The notes under the pieces: model-generated
Seen by the model: only the letters and a program-made list of their open reading frames with translations
What the model was told of the DNA's origin: nothing
Databases searched by the model: none
Position numbers and translations under genes: made by a program
Assembly: GCA_937888905.1 (NCBI GenBank)
Contig: CALATA010000001.1
Coordinates: 558,001 to 622,000, forward strand
From: Terrimonas sp937888905
Lineage (GTDB): Bacteria; Bacteroidota; Bacteroidia; Chitinophagales; Chitinophagaceae
Length of the DNA: 64,000 bases
Reading direction: 5' to 3'
In this document: positions 52,728 to 62,331 of the stretch, piece by piece
Numbering within the stretch: the first letter of the stretch is position 1
Layout of the letters: every line of letters begins with the position of its first letter

Positions 52728-55208
52728 TTAGAAGGTTAAACGGAAGCTGCCAAATACGCCAAAGCGTTTGGTGGCTTCTTTTATATTAGACTGTGGCAAC
52801 AAACGCCATACACAATCGATGCGGATAAAGCGCAGAATATTATCGATGCCGGTACCGACTTCGAGATAAGTTTTGCCGTTGAGGGTTTGGAAATTATGTC
52901 CGTCTACAAAATTGAGTTCGCGGTTTTTCTCATTGAGGCTGCCCCATAATGTCTTCACCGTATAGAACTGACGGAATTTCAATTTAGGAAGCAATCTGAA
53001 AATACCGTTGCCGATATTGTGTTCGAAGTTGATGCCGGCAAACTGATCATGGATGAATTCGAAACGGTTCATCATGTTGAACGCATATTTGTTGTAATAA
53101 TACAACTCATTGCCCGGCGCAATATCCAGCAATACATACGGCAGCGTACCGAATGTTTTACCACCGTATACCTGGAAGGAAATATTACCGACCGGCGGAA
53201 TGCTGATATAGTCCGACACACTGGCCGAGAGTTTGGTATAATCGTATCCGCTATTGAAAATGCCCGATATACCTCTCGCTACCGTTACTTCTGCAATAGG
53301 ATAGGGGCTTCCCAGACTGGTGCGGAAAAAAGTAGACTCCAGGAATTTTTCCAGGTAAGCGAAACGTAATCTTAAGGCTACTTCGGCGGTTGCCAGCGGC
53401 GATGCTCCCGCAATGGCAAAAGAATCTTTTGGCGGAAGGTTGCGCAGCGGCGTGTATTGCTTGTGCGTTACTGCCAGCAGCGTGGAGAAACCGGAACGCG
53501 TTTCATTGAAAAACTCCAATCGTTTTTCTTCCACTTTCAGAAACTTGATGGGGATGCCTTTTTTGCGGATAGCCAGGGCAAAAATATTGTCCTGCGACAC
53601 TTCGCCATAATAGTTCTGTCCAAAGTCGAGATCATTTACATACGAAGCAAAAAAGTATTGCCGCGGATCTTTTTTGGGCAGGTAGAACACTTCACCTTTT
53701 CCTTTGAACTTGCGGTCGCCAAAACCATAAGCGACGTAGCCGTGCCACCACCATTTCTTATCGAAATGCCGGTTACTCGCCAGGTCGAAACGCATCCGGA
53801 AACCTTCCCATCCATTTCCCGTAAACCAGTTGTAGGCCGAACCAAATTGCAGGTTGCCTACATTGAAGTAACCGGTAGCGAGAAAGGTGAGTTGTTTGGT
53901 CAACCGTTTGAACGATGGCGCATTGGTGAGCGTATCGATCATGTGAATGATGCCTTTTTCCGTTCGGGAAAGCTCTTCGTGCCGGGCTGTATCCCAATAT
54001 TCGCGCGGCTTATAGGCTGCTCCTTCCAGTGTGAGTATTTCTTCCAGCCTTTTATTTTTTGCCAGTTCCTGTACTACGCTGCTATCGTTGACAATCACGT
54101 TGCGGTAGGTAGTTGTCTTTCGCCCGATGAGACCCGGTACCATTTTGCCGACAGGCGACACATCCGCCACGAACTTATCCTTCGATAAAAACCATGTGGA
54201 ATCATTGATGAGCGTGTATTCCTGGATCAGGCTCAGGTTTTCCAGGAAGTTGATATTCGCTTCCTTACCCAGGCGCAGGTTCATGCGTTGAATGGCAAAG
54301 CTGCCCACATGTACCCAGCAATCGCCCTCAAACGTATTCGTGCCCTTGCGGCGCGGCGCAAACACCAGGTGGAAATAACGGTGATTGCCGATCTGCTGCG
54401 TATCGATTACGTTGTAATTGTAATAGATATCACCGTTATCGCTGGCCGGGCTCACAAACTGTTTATCGAATACGGGAATAAAGTTGTTGTAAACATTGAT
54501 CACCTGGTCCATGCCACCGAGAAACTTGATCATGCTTTCGTTGCGTACACCGTTGGTGTTGACGGCTTTAATGATCTCGCGGCGCTTCAGCGGTTTCTTC
54601 TGATAATAATAATCAGAGAGCGCTTCGGTGAGGTAGGCAGGTAAATATTTCTGTTCGTCGGTAGAATCGATATGCTGGTTGATGATATCGCCGATGCCGC
54701 GCAATGGTTTAAAGCGCGTGATGCGGCGGAAATTCATGTTCTTGATATCGAGTTCCAGCTTGTTGTAGAGTTCGTAAGAAAAATTCTGAAACCGGTAGCG
54801 GTCATTGCGTGGTTTGTTCTGCACGATCTTTCGCCACACGAGCAGGCCTTTGTTCACCTTTACTTTTACGCGCACATCATTATTGAAAGTGCCGCGTTCC
54901 ATCGGGATTTCAAGCAGGAGGGAATCTTTATTAGCCGGTATGGCGAAAGTGTAAGGTTGATAACCAACGCAGGTAACGAGCAATGAGTCGGAAGGCCATT
55001 TGTCCACCTGGAAGGAAAAAAAACCGGCCGAATCGGTGAGGCCACCGAAGGACGTGCCTTTGAACGTAACGGATGCGAAAGGAACTTTCTCTTCGCTGTG
55101 AAAATCTTTGATCACACCGCTGATGATCTTTTGCGCGGACAGGTGCGATGCCGTCATCACGATCAGGGTCAATAAAAGAAAACGGGTAATGGGTCTGGCG
55201 TTCAACAT
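52728..55208 (-). CDS. DUF5686 protein with carboxypeptidase-regulatory-like domain
   Basis: This 826-residue protein has a signal peptide (FLLLTLIVMTASHLSAQ), a carboxypeptidase-D regulatory-like domain (about residues 27-110; SGVIKDFHSEEKVPFASVTFKGT, DSAGFFSF) and a DUF5686 region ending in an outer-membrane barrel (WRLLPQ, RFGVFGSFRLTF at the end). It is predicted to be outer-membrane located and is common in Bacteroidota without a known function. The last residue is Phe, as in barrel proteins. It is convergent with the TraB gene with only 8 bases between the stops. Confidence 0.88.
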   Translation of the reverse strand: MLNARPITRFLLLTLIVMTASHLSAQKIISGVIKDFHSEEKVPFASVTFKGTSFGGLTDSAGFFSFQVDKWPSDSLLVTCVGYQPYTFAIPANKDSLLLEIPMERGTFNNDVRVKVKVNKGLLVWRKIVQNKPRNDRYRFQNFSYELYNKLELDIKNMNFRRITRFKPLRGIGDIINQHIDSTDEQKYLPAYLTEALSDYYYQKKPLKRREIIKAVNTNGVRNESMIKFLGGMDQVINVYNNFIPVFDKQFVSPASDNGDIYYNYNVIDTQQIGNHRYFHLVFAPRRKGTNTFEGDCWVHVGSFAIQRMNLRLGKEANINFLENLSLIQEYTLINDSTWFLSKDKFVADVSPVGKMVPGLIGRKTTTYRNVIVNDSSVVQELAKNKRLEEILTLEGAAYKPREYWDTARHEELSRTEKGIIHMIDTLTNAPSFKRLTKQLTFLATGYFNVGNLQFGSAYNWFTGNGWEGFRMRFDLASNRHFDKKWWWHGYVAYGFGDRKFKGKGEVFYLPKKDPRQYFFASYVNDLDFGQNYYGEVSQDNIFALAIRKKGIPIKFLKVEEKRLEFFNETRSGFSTLLAVTHKQYTPLRNLPPKDSFAIAGASPLATAEVALRLRFAYLEKFLESTFFRTSLGSPYPIAEVTVARGISGIFNSGYDYTKLSASVSDYISIPPVGNISFQVYGGKTFGTLPYVLLDIAPGNELYYYNKYAFNMMNRFEFIHDQFAGINFEHNIGNGIFRLLPKLKFRQFYTVKTLWGSLNEKNRELNFVDGHNFQTLNGKTYLEVGTGIDNILRFIRIDCVWRLLPQSNIKEATKRFGVFGSFRLTF

Positions 55209-55310
55209 GAATATGCAAATCTACTTCGCAAAGCGGTAAAAGCGGCGGGAATTTGCCCGGAGCATGTATTTAACGAATTTTTTATTTGGAAAATCAGCCG
55301 GAGGCCTATT

Positions 55311-55327
55311 ACTTTGTATTTCAAAGT
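55311..55327 (+). promoter_or_regulatory. Palindromic operator ACTTTG-N5-CAAAGT, copy 1
   Basis: ACTTTG and CAAAGT separated by TATTT lie eight bases before the ATG at 55335. The following GCTTTTTA is shared with copy 2 at 56323-56339. It overlaps the promoter position of this gene and is the likely site of the HTH regulator encoded two genes on. Confidence 0.6.
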
Positions 55328-55334
55328 GCTTTTT

Positions 55335-56012
55335 ATGGATGACAATTTAAGAGCCGGTACCCTGCAGGATGTGCAGGACATCAAGCGGTTGATGCAGCGC
55401 AGCAGCCGGTTTACTTCGCTCAGCGCCTGGAGTTTTACCGGTGCCGGTGTGGTGGCCTTGATAAGTGCCCTCATCGGCCGGTATCTTTTCTTCCTGCCCT
55501 ATTACCGGTCTTACAATACGCGCGGCGCTTTCATGGCGGGCGACTTTGCGGAACTCAAAACCCAACTGCTGGTGTTGTCGTTCATCACATTGATCATGGC
55601 AGCGGGTGTTGCCGCTTTGTTCACCTGGCGCAAAGCGCGCCGTCAGGGACAATCATTGTGGGAATACAGTTCCCGCCAGGCAGCCTGGCAGTTTGCCATA
55701 CCCATGGCGGCCGGGGCTGTATTTTTACTGGGCATGCTGCGCTATGATGAATGGCGTTTCATTGCGCCGGGTTGCCTTGTTTTTTATGGTTTATCCATGG
55801 TGGCTGCCAGCCGCTTTACGCTGGGAGCTGTACGCTGGCTGGGTTTCGGTATGATCCTGCTCGGATTACTCAATATGTTTTACATCGGCTATGGCCTGTA
55901 TTTCTGGACGCTTGGTTTTGGTGTATTGCATATCGTATTCGGACTGATCATCTGGTTCCGGTATGAACGAAATGAAAAACCTGTTGTTGCTATTGCAAAG
56001 GATCCCTTATGA
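55335..56012 (+). CDS. Polytopic membrane protein of unknown function
   Basis: This 225-residue protein has a cytoplasmic head (MDDNLRAGTLQDVQDIKRLMQRSSRF in pieces) and at least six hydrophobic segments (VVALISALIGRYLFFLPY; LVLSFITLIMAAGVAALF; FAIPMAAGAVFLLGML; FIAPGCLVFYGLSMVA; WLGFGMILLGLLNMFYIGYGLYF; LGFGVLHIVFGLII). I do not recognise a named family. Its stop overlaps the start of the HTH regulator by four bases (ATGA). A homologous arrangement with a small winged-helix protein and creD is frequent in Bacteroidota. It may be a membrane sensor or target of that regulator; this is inferred. Confidence 0.7.
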   Translation: MDDNLRAGTLQDVQDIKRLMQRSSRFTSLSAWSFTGAGVVALISALIGRYLFFLPYYRSYNTRGAFMAGDFAELKTQLLVLSFITLIMAAGVAALFTWRKARRQGQSLWEYSSRQAAWQFAIPMAAGAVFLLGMLRYDEWRFIAPGCLVFYGLSMVAASRFTLGAVRWLGFGMILLGLLNMFYIGYGLYFWTLGFGVLHIVFGLIIWFRYERNEKPVVAIAKDPL

Positions 56013-56305
56013 ACCCTATTGCCGGATTAAATAAATTGTTTGACAACCGCATACGCCTCGGGGTGATGAGCATTCTCATGGTCAATGAGGAAGTGAGTTT
56101 CAATGACCTCAAACGTATGCTGGAAGTAACCGACGGCAACCTGGCCACCCACCTCGTGAGCCTGGAGGAAAATGGTTATCTCAAAGTTCACAAAGGTTTT
56201 ATCGGGCGTAAAACAAATACCACTTATTCCGTTACGCGCAATGGCGAAAAAGCGTTCACCGATCATATCCAGGCGCTCGAAAACATGATCAAGGGAATAC
56301 GGTAA
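56009..56305 (+). CDS. Winged-helix transcriptional regulator (98 residues)
   Basis: This small protein is a single winged-helix domain of the HTH_34 type: LGVMSILMVNEEVSFNDLKRML, then EVTDGNLATHLVSLEENGYLKVHKGFIGRKTNTTYSVT in pieces. It is about the shortest form of a MarR/PadR-like regulator without an effector domain. It is translationally coupled to the membrane protein before it. The same palindrome ACTTTG-N5-CAAAGT occurs before that gene and before creD, so autoregulation together with control of creD is likely. Confidence 0.88.
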   Translation: MNPIAGLNKLFDNRIRLGVMSILMVNEEVSFNDLKRMLEVTDGNLATHLVSLEENGYLKVHKGFIGRKTNTTYSVTRNGEKAFTDHIQALENMIKGIR

Positions 56306-56322
56306 ATTTTTTTTGTCTTTAT

Positions 56323-56339
56323 ACTTTGTATTACAAAGT
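56323..56339 (+). promoter_or_regulatory. Palindromic operator ACTTTG-N5-CAAAGT, copy 2
   Basis: ACTTTG and CAAAGT are separated by TATTA, between the HTH gene and creD. It shares with copy 1 both arms, four of five spacer bases and the trailing GCTTTTTA. Confidence 0.65.
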
Positions 56340-56371
56340 GCTTTTTAAAATAAATAAACAATTACAGTTAT

Positions 56372-57649
56372 ATGGAAAATTCCCCTTCATCTCCGCTTTC
56401 CGGTTTAATGGACAAAGGAAAGTTTTTCTTTAAAGGCCTCGTCATTTTCGGCATTGCCTTGTTACTCTGGGTTCCCACTTTGTTTATCCTGGAAATAGTC
56501 CGGGAGCGTGAACTGCGCCAGCAGGAAGCGTCGGCCGATATCAACCAGAAATGGGCAGGCCCACAGAAAGTAACCTCGCCGGTGATCGCCGTGCCTTATA
56601 AAATAGGAGGTAATATGATTTACCTTATGCCCGACAAAGCCGATGTATCCACCAGGGTAGCGACAGAAACACGTCGACGTGGTATTTATGAAGTGCCCGT
56701 GTATCGTTCTTCCATCAACATTGCCGGTTCTTTTGCTCCGGCAGACATGGCTTCCGCAGGTGTGCAGGACAGTTCGCTCGATTGGGACCGGGCCTTACTG
56801 ATCTTACCTGTCAAAGATGCGTTGCGTGGTATACGCGAAGACATCCGCTTGCAGTGGGACGATCAATCGTTGACCCTGTTGCCCCAATATGACGGAGCAG
56901 ATTTCCTGAAAGATGCTTATTACGTTCGCCTTCCCTTGTCTCTGGATAAAATGCAATCACTGCATCAGTTCAATCTGCAATTCAATCTCAATGGCTCGGG
57001 TGAGTTGTTGTTTGCCAGCGCCGCCCGCGATACACGCATCAAAATGGAGTCTGGCTGGAAAGACCCGAGTTTCCAGGGCAGCATGTTACCCGAGACACGG
57101 GAAGTGGGTGACAGCGGATTCGTGGCCAACTGGAAATTTCTTAACCGCAATACCCCACAGGTATGGATCAACCGGAACTATTCCCTTGAGCCATTGACGG
57201 TGGGCACTGTATTCATGTTGCCAGTGGATGGTTATGATAAAACACGCCGCGCCGTTAAGTATGCTTTGCTTTGCATCATATTGACCTTTGTCGCCTTTCT
57301 CCTTATTGAACTCATATACAAAAGAAGTTTACTGCTCGTGCATTATGGTCTCGCAGGACTGGCGCTCGTGTTGTTTTATACGTTGTTGTTATCGGTGTCG
57401 GAATATACCGGGTTCAATTGGGCGTATTGTATTGCCGGCGTTGCTACCATCGCATTGGTAACCTGGTATACCGGCGGCATTCTGAAGTCAGCCCGCATTT
57501 CCCTCTTCATATGTCTGGTGCTGACCGCCGTGTACGGCTATATTTTCAGCATCATTCAATTGCAGGATTTCTCACTGCTCATGGGAAGTATCGGGTTGTT
57601 TATCGCACTCGCGATCGTCATGTATTTCTCCAGGCGATTACAACAATAA
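56372..57649 (+). CDS. creD: CreD-type inner-membrane protein
   Basis: This 425-residue protein is CreD-like: an N-terminal helix (about residues 20-42, FFFKGLVIFGIALLLWVPTLFIL), a long periplasmic domain (about 45-300) with QKWAGPQKVTSPVIAVPY, LDWDRALLILPVKDALRGIRED and GSMLPETREVGDSGFVANWKFLNRN (in pieces), and a cluster of helices after residue 300. CreD is linked to envelope stress and beta-lactam or colicin phenotypes in proteobacteria. It follows the operator copy 2 and the HTH gene, and is two bases before dgkA. Confidence 0.93.
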   Translation: MENSPSSPLSGLMDKGKFFFKGLVIFGIALLLWVPTLFILEIVRERELRQQEASADINQKWAGPQKVTSPVIAVPYKIGGNMIYLMPDKADVSTRVATETRRRGIYEVPVYRSSINIAGSFAPADMASAGVQDSSLDWDRALLILPVKDALRGIREDIRLQWDDQSLTLLPQYDGADFLKDAYYVRLPLSLDKMQSLHQFNLQFNLNGSGELLFASAARDTRIKMESGWKDPSFQGSMLPETREVGDSGFVANWKFLNRNTPQVWINRNYSLEPLTVGTVFMLPVDGYDKTRRAVKYALLCIILTFVAFLLIELIYKRSLLLVHYGLAGLALVLFYTLLLSVSEYTGFNWAYCIAGVATIALVTWYTGGILKSARISLFICLVLTAVYGYIFSIIQLQDFSLLMGSIGLFIALAIVMYFSRRLQQ

Positions 57650-57651
57650 CC

Positions 57652-58026
57652 ATGACCTTGTCCACTTATATCCGGAAACGTCGACGGAGCCTTGGCTATG
57701 CCTGGCAGGGGCTCCGTACTTTCTGGAAAACCGAACCGCATGCGCGCTTGCATGCAATAGCAACGGTCATCGCAATAGCCGCGGGCTTTTTGTTTAAGCT
57801 GAATAAAAATGAATGGAAATGGTTACTGATCGCCATTTTCCTGGTGTGGATCACGGAGATTTTAAATACAGCTATCGAGAAATTGGCAGACGTTGTTTCT
57901 CCGGGTTATGCTGTTGCTATCAAACAAGTCAAGGATATGGCTGCCGCTGCTGTGCTGCTGAGCGCCGTGTTTGCAGTGGTGATAGCGCTGATTATTTTTT
58001 TACCTAAAATCATTTCAGGCTCATGA
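57652..58026 (+). CDS. dgkA: Diacylglycerol kinase family protein
   Basis: This 124-residue membrane protein is the small trimeric diacylglycerol/undecaprenol kinase type. Helices lie near residues 36-50, 56-72 and 95-118. RSLGYAWQGLRTFWKTEPHARLHAI and WITEILNTAIEKLADVVSP (the conserved catalytic Glu-Asn-Thr-Ala-Glu segment) are diagnostic. It may recycle undecaprenol or diacylglycerol for envelope synthesis. It lies between creD and the DUF1361 gene; its stop overlaps the next start by four bases. Confidence 0.94.
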   Translation: MTLSTYIRKRRRSLGYAWQGLRTFWKTEPHARLHAIATVIAIAAGFLFKLNKNEWKWLLIAIFLVWITEILNTAIEKLADVVSPGYAVAIKQVKDMAAAAVLLSAVFAVVIALIIFLPKIISGS

Positions 58027-58712
58027 AAAAGAAAATATTACAGGCCGTGCGTCGTGGCTGGCGTAGTCAATTGTACAACCCCGTTTTTCCTGAAGACTGG
58101 CTGTTGCTGTCTTCTCTCTTTGCATTTGGATTGCTGATACTGCGCATATTGACAACGAATGAAAATACGTATCTGTTTTTGTTATGGAACCTGGCGCTTG
58201 CTTTTGTTCCGTTTATATGTACCTGGTTCTTTCTGCAGGCAGATCCGCGCAAACGCTGGCTGAAGGCAACCTGGTTTGTGCTCTGGTTGCTGTTTCTGCC
58301 CAACTCCTTTTACCTGTTCACTGATCTCTTCCACTTCAGGGAGGTGCGCTCGGCGCCGGGCTGGTTTGATCTTGTGTTGCTATTGTCTTTTGCATGGAGC
58401 GGTTTGCAGGCGGGCATGCTTTCACTGCAGCGGATAGAAAGCTGGCTGCGGAGCCAGGGAAGGCTCCGCCGGCCGGCTGTTTTTATTTTTCCTGTTCTTT
58501 TCCTGTGCGCCCTGGGTGTCTACCTCGGACGTTACAGACGGTTCAATAGCTGGGACATTTTCACCGATCCTTTTGCGCTGACCGATCATTTGCTGGAACT
58601 TGTTTTTCAGCCGCTCGGTCATACAGAATCGTGGGCGATGATCATCAGTTATGCGCTTTTCATCTGGCTGATCTACCAGGGTAGTAAACCAAGAACCCTG
58701 AAGATGCACTGA
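58023..58712 (+). CDS. DUF1361 membrane protein
   Basis: This 229-residue protein has about seven hydrophobic segments, including LLLSSLFAFGLLILRIL, YLFLLWNLALAFVPFICTWFFL, ATWFVLWLLFLPNSFYLFTDLFHFR and FPVLFLCALGVYLGRYRRFNSWDIF. It matches DUF1361 (LPNSFYLFTDLFH and RFNSWDI motifs). The function is unknown. It is coupled to dgkA by an ATGA overlap and is followed by a strong terminator. Confidence 0.88.
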   Translation: MKKKILQAVRRGWRSQLYNPVFPEDWLLLSSLFAFGLLILRILTTNENTYLFLLWNLALAFVPFICTWFFLQADPRKRWLKATWFVLWLLFLPNSFYLFTDLFHFREVRSAPGWFDLVLLLSFAWSGLQAGMLSLQRIESWLRSQGRLRRPAVFIFPVLFLCALGVYLGRYRRFNSWDIFTDPFALTDHLLELVFQPLGHTESWAMIISYALFIWLIYQGSKPRTLKMH

Positions 58713-58720
58713 CAGATGAA

Positions 58721-58750
58721 AAAAAATCCCGCTCGATAGCGGGATTTTTT
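58721..58750. terminator. Bidirectional terminator
   Basis: A perfect 13-base stem AAAAAATCCCGCT/AGCGGGATTTTTT with loop CGAT ends both the creD-dgkA-DUF1361 transcript and the large convergent gene at 58771. Confidence 0.95.
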
Positions 58751-58770
58751 ATTGGTATAAAATGAATTAT

Positions 58771-61700
58771 TTAGAAGTCGATGCCCATACCGAAATACCA
58801 CATCGGCTTGCCGCGGAAGATGCCATTCATTTCCCAGGCTGCATCTACTTTCAGGAAGTAGCCCAGCAAGGTACTGCGTGCACCAAATCCATAACCGCCG
58901 GCAAATGGTCCGAGGCCGCCGGCTTTCAGTCGCACACTCACCACGTTGTTCGGATCGTTGGCATCGATGAACGTGGTTTGCGGACGCTCCAGTTTATCAA
59001 ACTGCCCATTCCATGCAGTACCGAGGTCAAAGAACTGTACCAACTGGAAGTTGCGGAGCAGTGCGTTGTTGATCGGTTTGTTGAAGAACGTGGTGAACAC
59101 CGGCACGCGGATTTCACTGTTCAGCACCACGGCGTTGTTACCGTTGGCAATGTTTTGTTTGAAGCCACGCACAGGGTTGGCCAGTGTCTGGTAGGTATAG
59201 GTGTTATCCGGGCTGGGACGATTGCCGTCGTTGAATTTCGGAGAGAACCAGTTGTCGGCTCCACCTACGTAGTAGATAACTTTCTGATTGCCCCAGGAGA
59301 AATCTCCTGATGCTCGTACTGCCCAGATCAGGTTACGGTAAATAGGATAGTAATGACGCGCATCGAAGCCGGCATTGAAGATGTATTTGCCATCGGTATT
59401 GCTGACGTTGCTCAGTTGCGTGAACCAGTCGAAGAATACTTTATAACGCAGTCCTTTCCAGATATTGGTAGCAGGGTTGATCGTGTTGTCGTGTACATAT
59501 TCAACACTTACCTGGCCATAGGTCAGTTTCTGGTCGGGAATATCCAGAGCATTCGGCGGGAAGTTGTTTGACAATACTACCGTGCGGTCGAAACGCGGAC
59601 CGATGGTGGCACGCAGGCTGCGCACACGGTCGAGCGGATAACGCAAACGTGCGAGGTAGTAGTTGGAGAACATTTTACCGTCGTAGTTCAGCCCGCTGTT
59701 TTGCTCGGTAAGCCCAACGCGGTTGCTGCTGCGGAAATACGTGAAGCCCCAGTCGAGACGCTTGCGCAGGTTATAAAATTCAAACAGCACATCGTTGTCG
59801 CGCAGGTTGGGTGCGATGCGGATACCGCCGGTGAACTTCACGTCTTCCATCAGATCGCTTGTGCCGAGGCGCAGCATACCGTTGAAGTCGCCACCGTTGG
59901 AAAGATAGATAGGGCCGGCACCGCCACCGTAAGGCTGAAATTTATTAACCGCGAGTACGGAGTTGTTGAAACCCGTCACCGCATAGTCTGCAAAGAATTT
60001 AGGCGGACGGTATTCATACAATTTGGCTTTGCGCAGTACGGGTTCGCGGGTTTCCACATCGGAGCTTACCACTTTTCCCACCACCTGGCCATTTGTTTTG
60101 GCCGAGTCGCGTTTTTCATCACTGAATTCGCTTTGGAAGAAATCATTCTGCGGTGGCTTCTGCGGATTGCCGCCACCGGCCGGATCTGTTCCTGCTTTTT
60201 TATTGGCAGCGCGGCGTTCTTCATCCAGTAACTGACGTACATATTCAGTCGGGCGTGCATTAACGTTGCGGCGCTTCAGGGTGTTCTCGTCTACTTTCAG
60301 GCGATACAGCATTTTCAGGTCAGCCATTTTGATTACTTCACTTACCTGCTGGTTGTCACCGGCCGTGCGTGTTTCAATGAGGCTGCTCTGGTAATTTGTC
60401 AGCGGGAAAACATAAGAAGAATCGTTGGTAATCGATACAAAACCTACCGAGTCGATATCGGTTTTGTTCCATTCGTTCATCACACTATCGATCTCTGCTT
60501 TCGGCGGATTGCGTAACACTTCGTCTCCGATAAACACCAATGTATCGAGACCTGCTCTTTCCGTGCGGAAGAAACCTGCATAGCGGTTGTTGATACCGTT
60601 CTCGTCACTGACGAAAGTAAAGTGTGAAGTATTGTATTGAGAAGGGAAACGGGCATTGCCGCGTTTCAGGTTGGTCATTTGCGAGATTTGTTTGAAATCG
60701 GATTTGTTCCAGTTGTCAACCAGGAAAATATTAAAACGATTGGCAGGCAGTGAGTCGTCGCTGCTTGCGGCGTTGGCCGAAGGACGGTTGCTGGAATAAA
60801 TAATGCCTGTCTTATTCGGGAAGGCCACGAAGGACGGATCGAGGTCATCGTATACGTCGTTGGTGATCTGCTCGATGGTTTGTTTGTCGATCTTGTACGT
60901 ATAGATATCCGTTTGTCCACTACGAATGGCGCTTAACAACAGGGTATTGTTGTCGAGCATGTATTTCATGTCCTGTACCTGGTCGAACATCGGCAGCTCA
61001 ATTCCTTTAGTGGTCTTGATGCGCAGGACGGCATCGAAGACAAATAGTTTCAGTTTGCCTTTTTCGGTATAGATGCAGGCGAGCCTTGTGCCTTTTCCAT
61101 CCCATGCGAGGATGGGGTAGTTGGGATTGATCTCGTTGTCTTTGCTGCGGGTGCCGTAGCGGAGCAATACTTTACGGTTATAGAAGTTCTCAACAAGCAC
61201 TACGGAATAAATGCCTTGTTTGAATTCTACCAGTGCATAGGAATAGCTTTTGGCGATTGGGTTGGCGTTGAAACGGATATAATCTTTTTTACCCACGGTT
61301 TCCGTTACGGCCAGTTGTCCTTTGGGGACGTTCTTGCGGCCACGGAGATCTTTATAATACTGCTGCGGCACTTCCTGCATGAAATCGCGGAGCAGGTATT
61401 TGAATTTTTTCTGCGCCAGTTTATTGGATGCGTTATTCAGGTTGCGGTAAACGCGGGCGAGATAAAGGAAGTAGGTTACTTTATTCTTGCCGTATTTGTC
61501 GGCGATGTATTTCCAGAAAGCGTGCCCTGCGAGGTTGGGTTTTTCGTAGGCAAACTGATAGAAATTGTTGTAAGTGCCATTGAGCATTACGCCGCGGAGT
61601 TCATCGTCGAGTGAGGGGCTCCAGTTTTCGGCAGCGTATTCGATATAACCATCGGTCAGCCATTTGGGAAGATCGAGCAATGCCTGGTTGGCGGCAAACT

Positions 61701-62169
61701 CGCCGAGATCGTCGCCGAAGAGTACGTTTTCCACGAGTACGCGGGCGATACCCTGGCGGATCTGCTTTTTGAGATTGTCGTGATTACCGTCGAAGTAAAC
61801 GAGCATTTTGTTGTTGACCAGTTTGGTGACACCACCGGTATTTTGCCAATCGATACCGAGTCCGATATTGGATTGCTGCATTTCATCGAAGTTGTTGTAT
61901 ACAACGATGTTGGTGCGGCGCTGGATGCCGTATTCAACAAACTCTTCGAGACCGGGTAGTTCGTGTTCGGCTATCTGGGCTACATATTTTCCCAGACCCA
62001 GACCATCCTGGCTGAAGTAGGTATTGAAGTTTTCGGTCTGGTAATACTTCCACTTGAACTTCTGATATTGTACGCGGTTTTTGCCAAATTCAACAGCATT
62101 GGCCTGCGCCGATGCTTTCATACCAGTTAGCAAGGTAAGGCAGACAATCAGGCTAGTTAATTTATTCAT
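58771..62169 (-). CDS. Giant TolB-like/beta-barrel protein with peptidase-like N-terminus
   Basis: This 1132-residue protein has a signal peptide (LIVCLTLLTGMKASAQ). Its N-terminal third (about residues 25-290) resembles the gluzincin-like domain of Bacteroidota 'peptidase MA' proteins, with LPKWLTDGYIEYAAENW, but where HExxH is expected it has RQGIARVLVEN. The middle (about 300-640) is TolB/WD40-like beta-propeller repeats (YSSNRPS, TFVSDENGINNRYAGFF). The C-terminal third (about 730-1132) resembles an Omp85/outer-membrane barrel (NGGDFNGMLRLGTSDLME, LLRNFQLVQFFDLGTAWNG) and ends in Phe. It may be an outer-membrane protein with a periplasmic or surface propeller. Function unknown. Confidence 0.8.
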   Translation of the reverse strand: MNKLTSLIVCLTLLTGMKASAQANAVEFGKNRVQYQKFKWKYYQTENFNTYFSQDGLGLGKYVAQIAEHELPGLEEFVEYGIQRRTNIVVYNNFDEMQQSNIGLGIDWQNTGGVTKLVNNKMLVYFDGNHDNLKKQIRQGIARVLVENVLFGDDLGEFAANQALLDLPKWLTDGYIEYAAENWSPSLDDELRGVMLNGTYNNFYQFAYEKPNLAGHAFWKYIADKYGKNKVTYFLYLARVYRNLNNASNKLAQKKFKYLLRDFMQEVPQQYYKDLRGRKNVPKGQLAVTETVGKKDYIRFNANPIAKSYSYALVEFKQGIYSVVLVENFYNRKVLLRYGTRSKDNEINPNYPILAWDGKGTRLACIYTEKGKLKLFVFDAVLRIKTTKGIELPMFDQVQDMKYMLDNNTLLLSAIRSGQTDIYTYKIDKQTIEQITNDVYDDLDPSFVAFPNKTGIIYSSNRPSANAASSDDSLPANRFNIFLVDNWNKSDFKQISQMTNLKRGNARFPSQYNTSHFTFVSDENGINNRYAGFFRTERAGLDTLVFIGDEVLRNPPKAEIDSVMNEWNKTDIDSVGFVSITNDSSYVFPLTNYQSSLIETRTAGDNQQVSEVIKMADLKMLYRLKVDENTLKRRNVNARPTEYVRQLLDEERRAANKKAGTDPAGGGNPQKPPQNDFFQSEFSDEKRDSAKTNGQVVGKVVSSDVETREPVLRKAKLYEYRPPKFFADYAVTGFNNSVLAVNKFQPYGGGAGPIYLSNGGDFNGMLRLGTSDLMEDVKFTGGIRIAPNLRDNDVLFEFYNLRKRLDWGFTYFRSSNRVGLTEQNSGLNYDGKMFSNYYLARLRYPLDRVRSLRATIGPRFDRTVVLSNNFPPNALDIPDQKLTYGQVSVEYVHDNTINPATNIWKGLRYKVFFDWFTQLSNVSNTDGKYIFNAGFDARHYYPIYRNLIWAVRASGDFSWGNQKVIYYVGGADNWFSPKFNDGNRPSPDNTYTYQTLANPVRGFKQNIANGNNAVVLNSEIRVPVFTTFFNKPINNALLRNFQLVQFFDLGTAWNGQFDKLERPQTTFIDANDPNNVVSVRLKAGGLGPFAGGYGFGARSTLLGYFLKVDAAWEMNGIFRGKPMWYFGMGIDF

Positions 62170-62331
62170 ACGATTGGGCGATACTTTATTGCGTTTACTT
62201 AGTTCTTATCCCGGGAATAGGGGTGAAGATTCCTGCTTGCCTTTTCATTCCCGGCGTGTAGTTTTGAGCCTTATACCGGTTATTTACGGAAAAAACAGCG
62301 TTCCCAATTTTAAAAATACAAAAAACCCTTC

